A DNA stretch of 64,000 bases, taken from positions 773,248 to 837,247 of the forward strand of contig JADLZK010011232.1 in NCBI GenBank assembly GCA_015847255.1, read 5' to 3'. This DNA comes from Hyparrhenia diplandra. Its lineage: Eukaryota > Streptophyta > Magnoliopsida > Poales > Poaceae. Below, one piece after another: positions 35,101 through 47,100 of the stretch; the first letter of the stretch is position 1; the number at the start of each line of letters is the position of its first letter. Under the pieces are notes generated by a model. It did not search any database, was not told the DNA's origin, and saw only the letters and a program-made list of their open reading frames with translations. Made by a program: the position numbers and the translations under genes.

Positions 35101-38100
35101 GGCTCGTGGCGTTCGGCGTCGATCTTCTGCGAGCCGAACGCCATCACGGTGAAGGATGCCTACCCCATTCGGTCGTGGATGAGCTTTGGATGAGCTCCAC
35201 GGCGCGCACTTCTTCACCAAGCTCGACTGCGCTCGGGGTACCATCAGTGCGGATGTGGGCGACGATGTCCACAAGACGGCGTTCCGCACCCATGATGGCC
35301 TATATGAGTTCCTCGTAATGCCGTTCGGGTTGTGCAACGCCCCGGCCACGTTCCAGGCACTCATGAGCGGCGTCCTCCGCCCCTTCCTTCGTCGCCGTGC
35401 TTGTGTTTTTTGATGATATTTTGATCTACAAGCAAGTCTTGGGCGGACCACCTCGGGCACCTTCGCATCGTCCTCATCGAACTACGTCGCCACGCCTTGT
35501 TTGTCAAGCGCTCCAAGTGTGCGTTCGGCGTGCCGTCGGTCGCCTACCTCGGCCACAAGATCTCGGCGGCCGACGTGGCCATGGACTCGGCCAAGGTGCA
35601 GGCCATCATGGGTGGGCGGTGCCCGTTCGCCCTGCTGGCGGTGCGTGGGTTTCGGCTTGGCGGGCTACTACCGCAAGTTCATCCACAACTACGGCTCCAT
35701 CGCGGCACCACTCACCGCCCTTCTCAAGCGGGACGGTTTCGCACGGAGTGACGCGCGGCCGCGGCCTTCACCGAGCTCAAAGCCGCGATCACCACCGCGC
35801 CGGTGTTGGGCATGCGGACTTCGCCAAGCCGTTCGTCGTCGAGTCGCGACGCTTCTTCTCACGGAGTCGGGTCGTTCTCATCAAGATGGCCACCCGATCG
35901 CCTTCTACACCCGACCCGGTGGCACCACGGCGGGGCTCGGCGCTTATGGCGGGAGCTCATTGGTTTGGTCCAGGCGGTTCGCCATTGGTGGCCATACCTG
36001 TGGGGGCGCAGCTTCATCGTCCGCACCGACCACTACAACCTCAAGTACCTGCTGGACCGGCGCTTGTCCACCATTCCTCGGCACCATTGGGTGGGCAAGG
36101 CTGCAGGGCTTCGACTTCTCCGTGGAGTACAAGCCCAGCGCGACTAACGCCGTCGCGGATGCGCTGTCCAGGCGGGACACGAGGGACGGGGTCTTCTTGG
36201 CCATATCCGGTCCGCGCTCCGACTTCATCGACCGCCCACGCCAAGCCCGGCCGGAGGGCGTGGCCTGGTGGCCCTGCACGCCGAGATTGCCACCGGGCGC
36301 CGTCCTGCGGCCTGGACCATCGTCGACGGCATGGTGCTGTTTGGGGGGCGCCTGTACATCCCGCCTGCCTCGCCACTACTCCAGGAGCTACTACGGGCGG
36401 TCCATGAGGACGGCCACGAGGGCGTTCAGCGCACCTCGCACCGGCTCCGCCCGTGATTTCCACTTCCCTAACATGAAGGAGTTGGTGCGGGATTTGGTGA
36501 GGTCATGCGCCATCTGCCAACGCTACAAGTCGGAGTACCTCCACCCGGCGGGCCTCTTGATGCCGCTCCCGGTGCCGCAGGGTGTGTGGACCGACATCGC
36601 GCTCGACTTTGTGGAGGCCTTGCCGCGCGTCCGTGGGAAGTCGGTGATCCTCACGGTGGTGGATTGCCTGAGCAAGTATTGCCACTTCATCCCGTTGGCA
36701 CACCCCTACTCAGCCGAGTCCGTTGCCCAGGCATTCTTCGGCGAAGTCGTCCGCCTCCATGGGGTACCGCGGTCTATGGTCTCCGACCGGGACACTGTCT
36801 TCATGTCTTTGTTTTGGCGGGAGCTTATGCGGCTCATGGGTACCAAGTTCCGCATGACGACGGCGTTCCATCTCGGTCGGACGGGCAGTCCGAGTCGGCC
36901 AACCGCGTCATCATCATGTATGCGTGGTGTCTTACGAGGCGTCGGCGGCGCCAATGGCTCCATTGGCTGCCGTGGGCGGAGTACTGTTCAACACCGCCTA
37001 CCGATCCTCGCTGCGGGACACACCTTTCCGTGTAGTCTACGGGCGCGACCCGCCATCGATCCGCTCTTATGAGCCGGGCGACACCGAGTGCCGGCTGTCG
37101 CCAAGACGATGGCGGCGCGAGGAGTTCTTGGCGCGACATCCGTGCCGCCTGGAGGAAGCACAAGCCACACAAAAAGCTGTTCTACGACCGCAATCACCGC
37201 CGGTCAGCTACCAAGTTGGTGACTGGGCGCTTCTCCGTCTTCGCCAGCGCTCGGCCTCCTCGCTGCCCCAGGCCACCGGTGGCAAGCTCAAGTCCCATTA
37301 TTGCGGGCCGTACCGCGTCATCGAGCTCATCAACGACGTCGCTGTCCGGGCTTGCCCTTTCCCGCCGCGCCCGCGATCCACGATGTCTTCCACGTGGGTC
37401 TCTGAAGAAGTTCCATGGCGAGCCCCGGCTGCTGCACCACCACTGCCTCCTCTTCGACATGGTGCCATCGACCCAGTACGGCGCGCACCGCGGCGCTATC
37501 GTATCGTCGGTGGTGTGCCCCAAGCCCTCATCCAGTGGCAAGGCGCGTCAGCTGCTTTGGCTACATGGGAAGACACGGCGGCGTTCCGCGCCAAGTACCC
37601 GGCGTTCCAGCTCGAGGACGAGCTGATTCTCGGCGGGGAGGGAGATGTCATGTTCGGGCGCGCACGTACACGGGCGTCGCCGAGCCGTGGGCGTCGTGCG
37701 CCGTGCCCGAACGCGCTTGACCCAGCGGGCTCGGGCTGGCGGGAACCGGTCAGGCGAGAGTCGCCCGGTCCAGGCTGAGAGTCACGCTAGTGGAAGGAAG
37801 GGTGGTTAGCTGATTGTTAGCTTTCTATTTTGGTTATTCCTAAATTAGTGGATCTGTGATCCGGTTGGTTGGGCCAGAGGCCATATATCTCTGTAACCGT
37901 ACTTTGTCAAGGTTAAGCAAGTTGAAACCAATCTCCTCTCTCCTGTCTTCTCAAGCCGCCGGCCAGGGGGTATAACCCGGTGACGAGCAACCGGCGGGGG
38001 GTATAACCCCTGCCGGCCACCACGGATCAAGGCTACGAGTTGCGTAGCCGAGGTCCTCCTGTTCTTGGGCTGAATGCCCTTGACACTTCATCAGCATGCT

Positions 38101-41100
38101 GCCATGTGAGATCATCGACACAATCAGACCCTCGAGCACTCGGAACAGGCACATGCAATGAATCAGCCCATTCATTGTCCCAATCAAACTCCTCAATGAC
38201 CAGAGGGTCATATTTCTTGCTGCAGACATTGAGTTGCGATGCTTTCCCGCTCACGTCTAGGATCAAGACACGCGGAGGGTGTGTGCGTGGGTGGGTGCGA
38301 AGGTGATGGTTAGGTCCTGGTCTTGTTTAGAACCACCCCCAGCCTTTCCTTCTCAGTTAGGGTGGTTGGGTGTGCTGTTGTTTTTGTTCCTTGAGCTGGG
38401 TTTCTTTCTAAATCCAGCTCATCTTGTATTCCTCTACCTCCTGCGTAGTTTGAAAAAAAAAAAGGTGACCAGAAGTCCAGAACTACCAAAACCAGGAAAA
38501 CTATACCCCAAGTTCCCAACAAACGTCCTAGCCCGCGACTCCTGGTGCATTTGTGCACGGCTACAAGTCTACAATACCACAATGATATTCAGACTTGAGC
38601 TGTTAAAAAAACACATTCATTACGGTGTTTCAAGATTTCCCAGAACATGCTAATGATAAGCTGAATTGAGGCCTTCTCGATCTCCTTCGCACTTCTTTGA
38701 TTGCCCGGTACCACCGGTTTGAGAATGTCTTGATAGAGCACGCCGCAATGGAATTCAATCCAGTCTTTGGAAGATTCATGCATTTGTTGGAATTAGATTA
38801 CTCAATTAGGGCTAACCCTAGAAGGGTAGCAATATAGTGCATACATGGGCCTCTTGGGCCTAGCCTCATGGGCCAACACTACTCATATTCTAACACCCCC
38901 TCGCGGTGTGAACTACCGTCGCAAATGAGTTTGCGAGGCCGGACACACGAAAAGAACAACACGGGAGCCCCCAACGCACGCAACTAGCCCCTTTGGTGAT
39001 GTTGAATTTGGAGCGAAACTCGGTGAAGGTCGAGGGCGGGAGACCCTTGGTGAAGATGTCGGCGAAGCGGGAGGTGGTCGGGACGTGGAGGACCCGAACC
39101 GGCCGATGGCGACCCGATCACGTACAAAGTGTAGGTCGATCTCCACATGCTTGGTCCTCTGGTGCTGCACGGGGTTGGTGGAGAGGTAGACGACGCTGAC
39201 GTTGTCGCAGTAGACCAGCGTGGTCCTGAAGAGAGGGTTGTGGAGCTCGGCGAGGAGCTGCCGGAGCCAGGACGCCTCTGCCACGCCGTTAGCAACAGCG
39301 CGGTACTCCGCCTCGGCCTTTGGAGGGGAGACGACCGGCTGACGCTTGGACGACCAGGACACCAAGTTGCCGCCTAGGAAGACGGCGTAGCCGGAGGTGG
39401 AGCGTCGAGTGTCTGGACACCCGGCCCAGTCAGCGTCAGTGTAGACCAGCTCGGTGCGGGGAGATCGGTGAAGCAACAACCCGTAGTCAACGGTCTTTGC
39501 GGAGGTAGCGAAGGAGGCGCTTGAGAGCAGTCTGGTGGGGCTCTCGGGGATCATGCATGTGGAGACAAATCTGCTGCACGACGTAGGTGATGTCCGGCCG
39601 GTGAAAGTGAGGTCTTGAAGTGCACCGGCGAGACTCGGTACTCGGTAGGGTGCGCCCTTTGGATCGCCCTCCGCCTCGACGGCGCCCTGTGTGTGTGTGT
39701 CAATTGGAGTGGGGCAAGACTTGCGGCCCGTCATCCCTCGTTTCGCTCCAGGATATCAAGAGTGTACTGCCCGCCGGTGAAGAAGAAGCCCGGTGGGACG
39801 AGGCTCGGCAGTGACCCCGAGAAAGTGGTGGAGCGGGACCGGATCCTTCACGGGAAAACTCCTGGCCGAAGAGCGCCGATGATGCGGTGCGGTAATGAAG
39901 GACCTGGAAGCTGTGAGGACAATGTCATCAACATAGAGGAGCAGTGTACGTTTCGGCTCCATGGTGGTAGATAAACGAGGGACGTATCGACTTGGCCTCC
40001 ACAAAACCCGGTGACACCAAGAAAGCCGCAATCCGAGAGTGCCACGCCGAGGGGCCTGTTTTGAGGCCGTAAAGAGACTTGTTGAGCCGGCGGACCATGT
40101 TAGGACGAGAAGAGTCAACGAACCCCGCCGGCCGACCTGCGATGGGCGTCACCGCAAGGCTCCCATGCGGGGAAGGCGTTCTTGACATCCGGTGATGCAC
40201 CGGCCGGGAGCGAGCAAGAGCCAGTGAGAGCACCGTGCGGACAGTGGCCGGCTTCACCACCGGGCTGAAGGTCTCATCATAGTCAACGCCCGGGCGCTGA
40301 GTGAACCCGCGAAGAACCCAGCGAGCCTTGTACCGCTCGGGGTACCATCGGCCCGCCGGATCCCAAGTCGGTTGGCGGGGAGGCCGCGTACTCCTCTTCC
40401 ATTGCGCGGCGCCCGGTGAGGGTCCGACAGGGCGGCGCGCGGAACGGAAGAGGGTACTGTGGGAGACCCGCGAGTCGCCGGGCATCGCCGCAAGAGCCGG
40501 GACCGTAGAGTACCGCGCGTGCCGCGTCACCATCGGGTGAACGTGACGCGCGGTCGCGGTGGAGAAGCGGCGGGTGGTACACCGGCGTCACAGCACGGGC
40601 AGCCGGGGCGCTGGCGCAGCGAGGAGTAGGCGTGGCCGGTGGTGAGAGGGTACTGCCGGTGAAGGAGAGGCCACCCGGGCGGCGGCGGTGGCGGCACCGC
40701 CGCGCCCGGCGCTGGTAGACGTGGGCGGCGGTCCGGGGTGCAACGGGCTTTTTGTTGGGCGCCGCCATCCGAGGAACGTGCACCGGCGTCCTCAGGCCCA
40801 GCGGCGAGGGGCCGCTCGGAGGGGCGAGGCCACGGACCCGCACAAGGTGCCGGCGAGTCCACCGGACCCGCACAAGGTGCCGAGTCGGGTGCGGCACCGG
40901 GGTCGGCGAGCCGGGACACGGTGGAGCGGGACCCGGGAGAAACAGCAAAGGTGGCTAGGCCACCGGGTCAGCGGGACACATCTCGAAGAGGTCGAGGTCA
41001 GGAGGGGAAGCCAATGTGGTGGTGGAGAAGCGTAGAAGGGTAGCAATATAGTGCATACATGGGCCTCTTGGGCCTAGCCTCATGGGCCAACACTACTCAT

Positions 41101-44100
41101 ATTCTAACATGTACCATACCTTTCTGGCAAAGGCTGAATTAACTCTTCTGCTTGATCACAAAGTGGGCAAGCAGCCAGATGAGGAAGTCCTCTCTTAGCA
41201 AGACAAACATCTGTCCAATAATGGTTGTTCATTGCAAGCCAAATGAGCTTGCAGTGAGGAGGAGCCCATGATTATTTTTCCACGGAGAAAGAATACATTT
41301 CATTGCAAGCCAAATGAACTTGCAATGAGGAGCCCATGACTTCCAGATTCTTTTCCATGGAGAAAGAAAGCATTTCGAGTAGTTTTGCTGAATCTTTACT
41401 AGAATCGTAGAATATATTGTAAGCTGGGAAAATATGTAGAATAGTAGATTGTAGTATAGCTTGACAGACTCAAATGTTCAAGCTCTAGGGAGACCAAGGC
41501 ATCAGCGACTGGTAATAAATATGCTAACAATATGTCAAGTAGAAGGAACATGTATATATACTAGGCATGGACAAGGGTGGCTTATGGATAGAACCATCCT
41601 CCGATATCCTTGCCAAATATAACTCAATATACATACAGGTGTGCTGGGCTTGGAGTCCAAGGCAACAAAACTAAATAGGATGGCGGCTGGGCTAGGGCCT
41701 CATGGCCAGCCCAAGCCCAAATTTGTCAAACATATATCACTTAATGAAGACAAATATTATTCTAATTTTGTAATTCTGACCATTTACTATTTGATTCATA
41801 TTAATACAGGATTTGCTTGTGATACGCAAGATTCATCCTTGTTTACCTTCATTTAAATCAGAATTTACTGCCTCCGTTCCTCTGACACGAATTCGTGATA
41901 TTGCTCATCGTAATGACATACCACATGATCTCAAGGTGACGATCACATTTCACAATTTGGGATAACTTAATGGAATTGTTGCTCAGTCATGTTCTATTAT
42001 CAACAGCAAGAAATCAAGCATACTATACAAAACAAGCTTCACCGGAATGCTGGCCCTGAGGATCTTATTGCTACTGAAGCCATGCTTGCTAGGATTACTA
42101 AGACTCCTGGAGAGTACAGTGAAGCTTTTGTTGAACAATTCAAGACGTTTTATAGTGAATTGAAAGATTTCTTTAATGCTGGCAGGTTGTCTAATTCCTA
42201 ATTTGCCCACATTTTCTGCATGCAGAAATTTTCATTTCACTGTTTGCTATAATAGACTGCTCCTATTAAAGCTACTATTTTTCAATCATGCTAATCCTGA
42301 TATCCTATATCCTGCCTAAATTAGCCAGGCTGTCCTTGGTCTCTAGCCATGGTCCTGTGGCCCAGCCCGCGCCTCCTGAATTAGCCAAATAGTGACATAA
42401 GTTTTGAGTTCCTATTCATAACGATTTGTCACCAGAAGTACCATACAGACATGCATTGGTGATGGTGATGAAGGCAAAAATATTGCACGAAAAGAATCAA
42501 CGTCATTGGAGTGGATCTGTGTTTTCTTATAATCTTCCTAAAAGTCTGAAATTCTTGTACTATAAATCGTTTATGTGCAAAACTAGGAAAGTTGAATCTA
42601 GAATAATTAAATACTAAGAGTAGTTAAGAGAATAAATCCACTGTATGCCACTAGAGAACTTCCTAACCGTGATTACCATCAAATAAAGTCCATTCTCAGT
42701 CCATGCCTGCATGGTTTTCATTTCTTTTCTTGAACACATAGGAGAGTTGCATATCACTATATTAAGCAGAAAAAGGTAAGATCCCATACAACACTCCAGC
42801 ACATCCAACACACAGGTATTGACCCAAAGACCTAAGAAACTCCTTGAGCTGTGGCCAAGAAGTAAGAAATACCACGGGCACGGTCAGACCCCAAAGCTGA
42901 ATTTCCTCCCTAGCGAGCAGGAGTGCTTCAGCAATGTTTTTCTCAAACACGCAGGAGAGCTGCTTCAGCAATGTTGGAAAGATAGTTTTCAATTTGATTT
43001 TGATACTTTTCTCAGTCGATGATATCTGGAAAATTACTGAATTCTCTCTTCAACCTTCAGACTAGAACATAAATAATTTTGTGAATCATTTTTTTATTCT
43101 CAACCATGCAGGAGAATAATATAAAAGAAGCTTTTATGCTGCGTCATCTTTTCTTTGTACTATGTGGTCAAATACTTTTTGGAATAATTATGTGATATGT
43201 GATACTGTAATGTGGGCTTTGCAGCCTAGTGGAGCAACTGCAATCTATCGAGCAATCTATGAGTGAAACTGGCTTAGAAGCTCTCTCATCCTTTCTGAAA
43301 ACCAAGAAGGTTTGTTTTTTGTGAATTTGCTCTTCACTTCCTAATATAAACAAGTACAATAAGTTTGGAGCTGTTAATTTGTACTACCATCACATATTAG
43401 CTATTTCTATGTTTTGGCAATTCCATAGAAAAGAGTAGCCTCATCTTTGCTGATGTACTTAAGTTCTGTTAGTTCATGCCTTGCTGGGTTTGATGCTATG
43501 CTAATTGGATAATGTTATTGGCCCTAGTGTACGCCCTGCAATCCAGATTCAAGTCCCTTTAAACTTGAATTTGGGAGCCTATTCTTCTTAATATCTGACT
43601 AAGTTCCTCCTAGTGTTAGTTATTCTAATAAGTAAACAGCTGTTCCTGCTTATCTTTAACCAGTTTACACTTGATGGACCTGCTGCTCACCAGTGTAATG
43701 GTCATTTCATACGTGTATATGTGACTATTGATTGTCTCAGAATTTAGACCAACTGGAAGGTGCAAAAGATTTGGATAAAAATGGCGGCGTTCAAGTTTTG
43801 ATGAAGACCTTGCTGTCATTATCTTATCTAAGAGCAATTCTAATGAAGGGTCTGGAAAGTGGCCTTAGAAATGATGCTCCAGATAGCGCTATTGCAATGC
43901 GACAAAAGGTTATTTTGTCAAAACACAATTGAGAAAGTATGGGTTGAAATTGGATGCATGATTTCAATTAAATTGATTGATGAGATTTTTGCAGTGGCGT
44001 CTTTGTGAGATTGGGCTTGAGGATTATTCGTTTGTATTGTTAAGTAGGTAATGACATAGTTGAAATTAAATTTGTTTCTTTTTCAATTATGATGCTTCCG

Positions 44101-47100
44101 TACATACTTTGTTTCTCATGGAATCAAATGTGGTTTTGTTTTTGTTGCTATGGTACCATAAAACAGATATATCAATGCTCTTGAAGCTTTAGGTGGATCA
44201 ACTTCACTTGCAGAGGGTCTTCCTACAAATACAAGTCTATGGGATGATTCCCTTGATGCCCTTGTCATTGGCATAAATCAAGTTGGCTTTTCAGGTTGGA
44301 AACCAAATGAGTGTATTGCAATAGTGAATGAGCTTCTTTCTTGGAAGCAGAAAGGTCTATCTGAATTTGAAGGTACAATTTTACCTTAAACATATGTCAT
44401 GCATGAATGTGCATCCCTAGTTGTGTTCTCATTGCGGTGAGGAGTACCCTTCAACTACTGTTGTTTTGTACACAGGCAGTGAGGATGGAAAGTATATTTG
44501 GGCACTGAGACTCAAAGCCACTCTTGATAGATCAGGAAGACTAACAGAAGAATACTCTGAAGCACTTCTTTCTATATTCCCTGAAAAAGTCAAGGTGAGT
44601 TTACTGAAAAAAGAGTAGATGAGTCCTGTGATCATAAGTTTATCATATGCTACTGTGTTCCACCTGTTTTCCCCCTCGGATATGTTACTAACCTTGGGGA
44701 TTTGAGAAGATGAGCACTGCAGTAGTGGAGATGACTATATATAGGAGCCTCATGGACCATATCGGCCTAGATGGACTTTCATACACTTCAACACCCCACT
44801 TCAAACTCAAGGTGGAAGTGGAGGATCTGAAGCATTGAGTTTGAGCAAGTGAAGCCGATGCTGCTCTTCGGTTTGTGCTTTAGCGAAGAAATCTGCCACT
44901 TGGTGAATATCTCAACATATTGAGATGATGTTGGCACATGGAGAACATGGGCACCACCAATGGGAACTCGCTCCCAAACAAAATGAAGATCGATCTCAAT
45001 GTGTTTGATGCTGAACCGGGTTGGAGGACATGTAGACCAGGCTGATGCTGTTGTAGACCAGGGTAGCATGGCAGGGTGGTGAGTGAAGCTCGCACAGAAC
45101 AACATTAGCCACAACATGTTACTCGGCTTCTGCTTTGGACTAATACAGTGGTCTGCTGTTTGGAGGGCTAGGACACAGGGTTGCCACCAAGGAAGACCGC
45201 ATAGCCTGAGGTGGACCTGAGATTGAATGTACTTCAAAATGCACTTGAGAGGTTCATGATAAGGTTTCCGAGGATCATGCATATGGAGACAGACTTGTTG
45301 AACACCATAGGAGATATCCGTGTTGTCGCTGACTGAGGCGCTATCCATGGCCAACAAGAATGTACCAGTTCTGTGAGAGAAACAAGCCGTCGGCATTGCG
45401 CTGAACTTGCATCCTAAGAAAGTGATGTAGCCAGGTCCTTCATCTAGAACTCCTGCAAGGCATGGGTGGTGTGGCGAAGGAGAGCTGCTGATGATGCAGT
45501 GTGGACAATGTCGTCAACATAGAGAAGCAAGTAGATGACGTCTCCTTTTTTTGAAAGGTTTGGCAGGAGCTCTGCCTTTCAATTAAGATAGGGGAGAAAA
45601 AAGTTTATGTACAGTCAGGTAGAGGAAAAATTCCACGCCCCCGTGGGTACAACAGAAGGGTGCAAGCCCACTCAAAAACGGAAACCCCTCCTAGGCAAAC
45701 GCTCTCTTCCACTGTTCAATGTCGTCTTTGATCCTCGCAGCTACCTGCCCCATTGTTTCTGAAGTGTTGTTGAAAATGCGCCTGTTCCTCTCTTTCCATA
45801 AGTTCCAAAATGTGTATATTACTAGGCCATTGAACCTCTTTCGATTAGCCGGAGGCACTTTGCTAGCGACCTTCTCCCACCAAGGCATAATCTGTAGCGG
45901 GTCTTCCTGTTGCTGGCCCACTATGCTGTCAAAGTGCTCCCAAGTGAGAACTTGGTTCCAAACCGCCTTTGCGAAAGGAAAGCATATACAGAAATGAAGA
46001 CCGGTCTTCAAGGGCCCATTGCATAGAACACAATGTTCCTGATGCGGCCATCCTCTTTTTTGCAAATTTTCTGCCGTTAGGATTTTTCCATGAATTAGGA
46101 TCCAGGTGAACACCTTGCATTTGTTTTCCGTTTGAATGTGGTCCCTTGGAAATTTTCCAAATGAGTAGATGACGTCTCCTCATTGGAATACTAACAGCGA
46201 CAAGTCTGACTTGGCTTCCACGAAGCCGAGTGAGAGCAGGTAGGCGGTGGATTGGCTTCAACACATAGCCTACTATAAAAAGCAAACTAAACCCTAAACT
46301 ACATGTTTCTTGTAATATGAAATCCTGCTTGTTTAATTTATATTGTTTTGACACCATGGATTTGCTTTTACTCTCCAAATGTTGGATTTTGTGATGGGGG
46401 ACCTGATGTGGCGTAGAGGAGTGCAATGTCTTGGTGGGGAAAATGTTATGGAGCAGCGTGGTGGTACTAAGGTTTTCAACCCAATAATGAGGATGGAGAC
46501 TGCCTGAAATAAGATGGAGCGGACAACATTGTTGAGGTTGTGAATGGGAAGGTGTAATCTAGCAACTTCCTCGTGAACAACTTCGTCGAGCACGTGGCAG
46601 GAGTACCTCTCGAGGATGAGAAGGATCTGATGGCTCCAACAGGTGTAATTGTCGAAGTCAGTGTCGAGGATGGCGGGGATGAGGTTGCTGATGTTCTACA
46701 CGTTGACTGCCTGAGCATGCAAATTGATGATGGCAACTACCTCATGGACCAACAGGGCAGTGCGAAGGTGCTGGTGTCCAGGGGTGGTTGACTTGAAGTC
46801 CTTGTCGGTTGCGGTGGCCCGTTAGTGGGCTGCACGGCGAGGCTGCGCATGGTCGCTGTGATGGCCCTTTTGTGTGCAGTGTGCCGCAACGGTCGAGGTT
46901 GTTGCTGGTGCACATGACAGCCGTGTCGCACACCTGGGCGTCTGTGGAGGCTTCCTGCTTGGCAGTTTGGGCATGAGCAAGGGAAGCAGTTCCTCTAGAG
47001 TTGGTACTTCTTGGGCACGAGCAAGGGATGCAGTTTCTCTACAGTTGGTGCTTCTGCAGTTGGGTGACTGGCAGGTCATGCAGGGTCACCCTCCAGTCAC

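Larger units (their letters stand above)
32598..38266 (-). mobile_element. hAT transposase C-terminal relic split by a gypsy element
   Basis: On the minus strand, 38266 down to about 38091 reads ILDVSGKASQLNVCSKKYDP, then IEEFDWDNEWADSLHVPVPS and SDCVDDLTWQHADE. The frame stops at the gypsy insertion. Beyond it, about 32848 down to 32605 resumes with EATGASQALQGRNPPRR, an acidic tail and the ending LDEFDDGF and stop. Removing the gypsy element and one copy of its 5-bp duplication joins the two parts. The text resembles the region after the dimerisation domain of plant hAT transposases, an attribution from memory. No TIRs or N-terminal domains were located. Confidence 0.55.
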
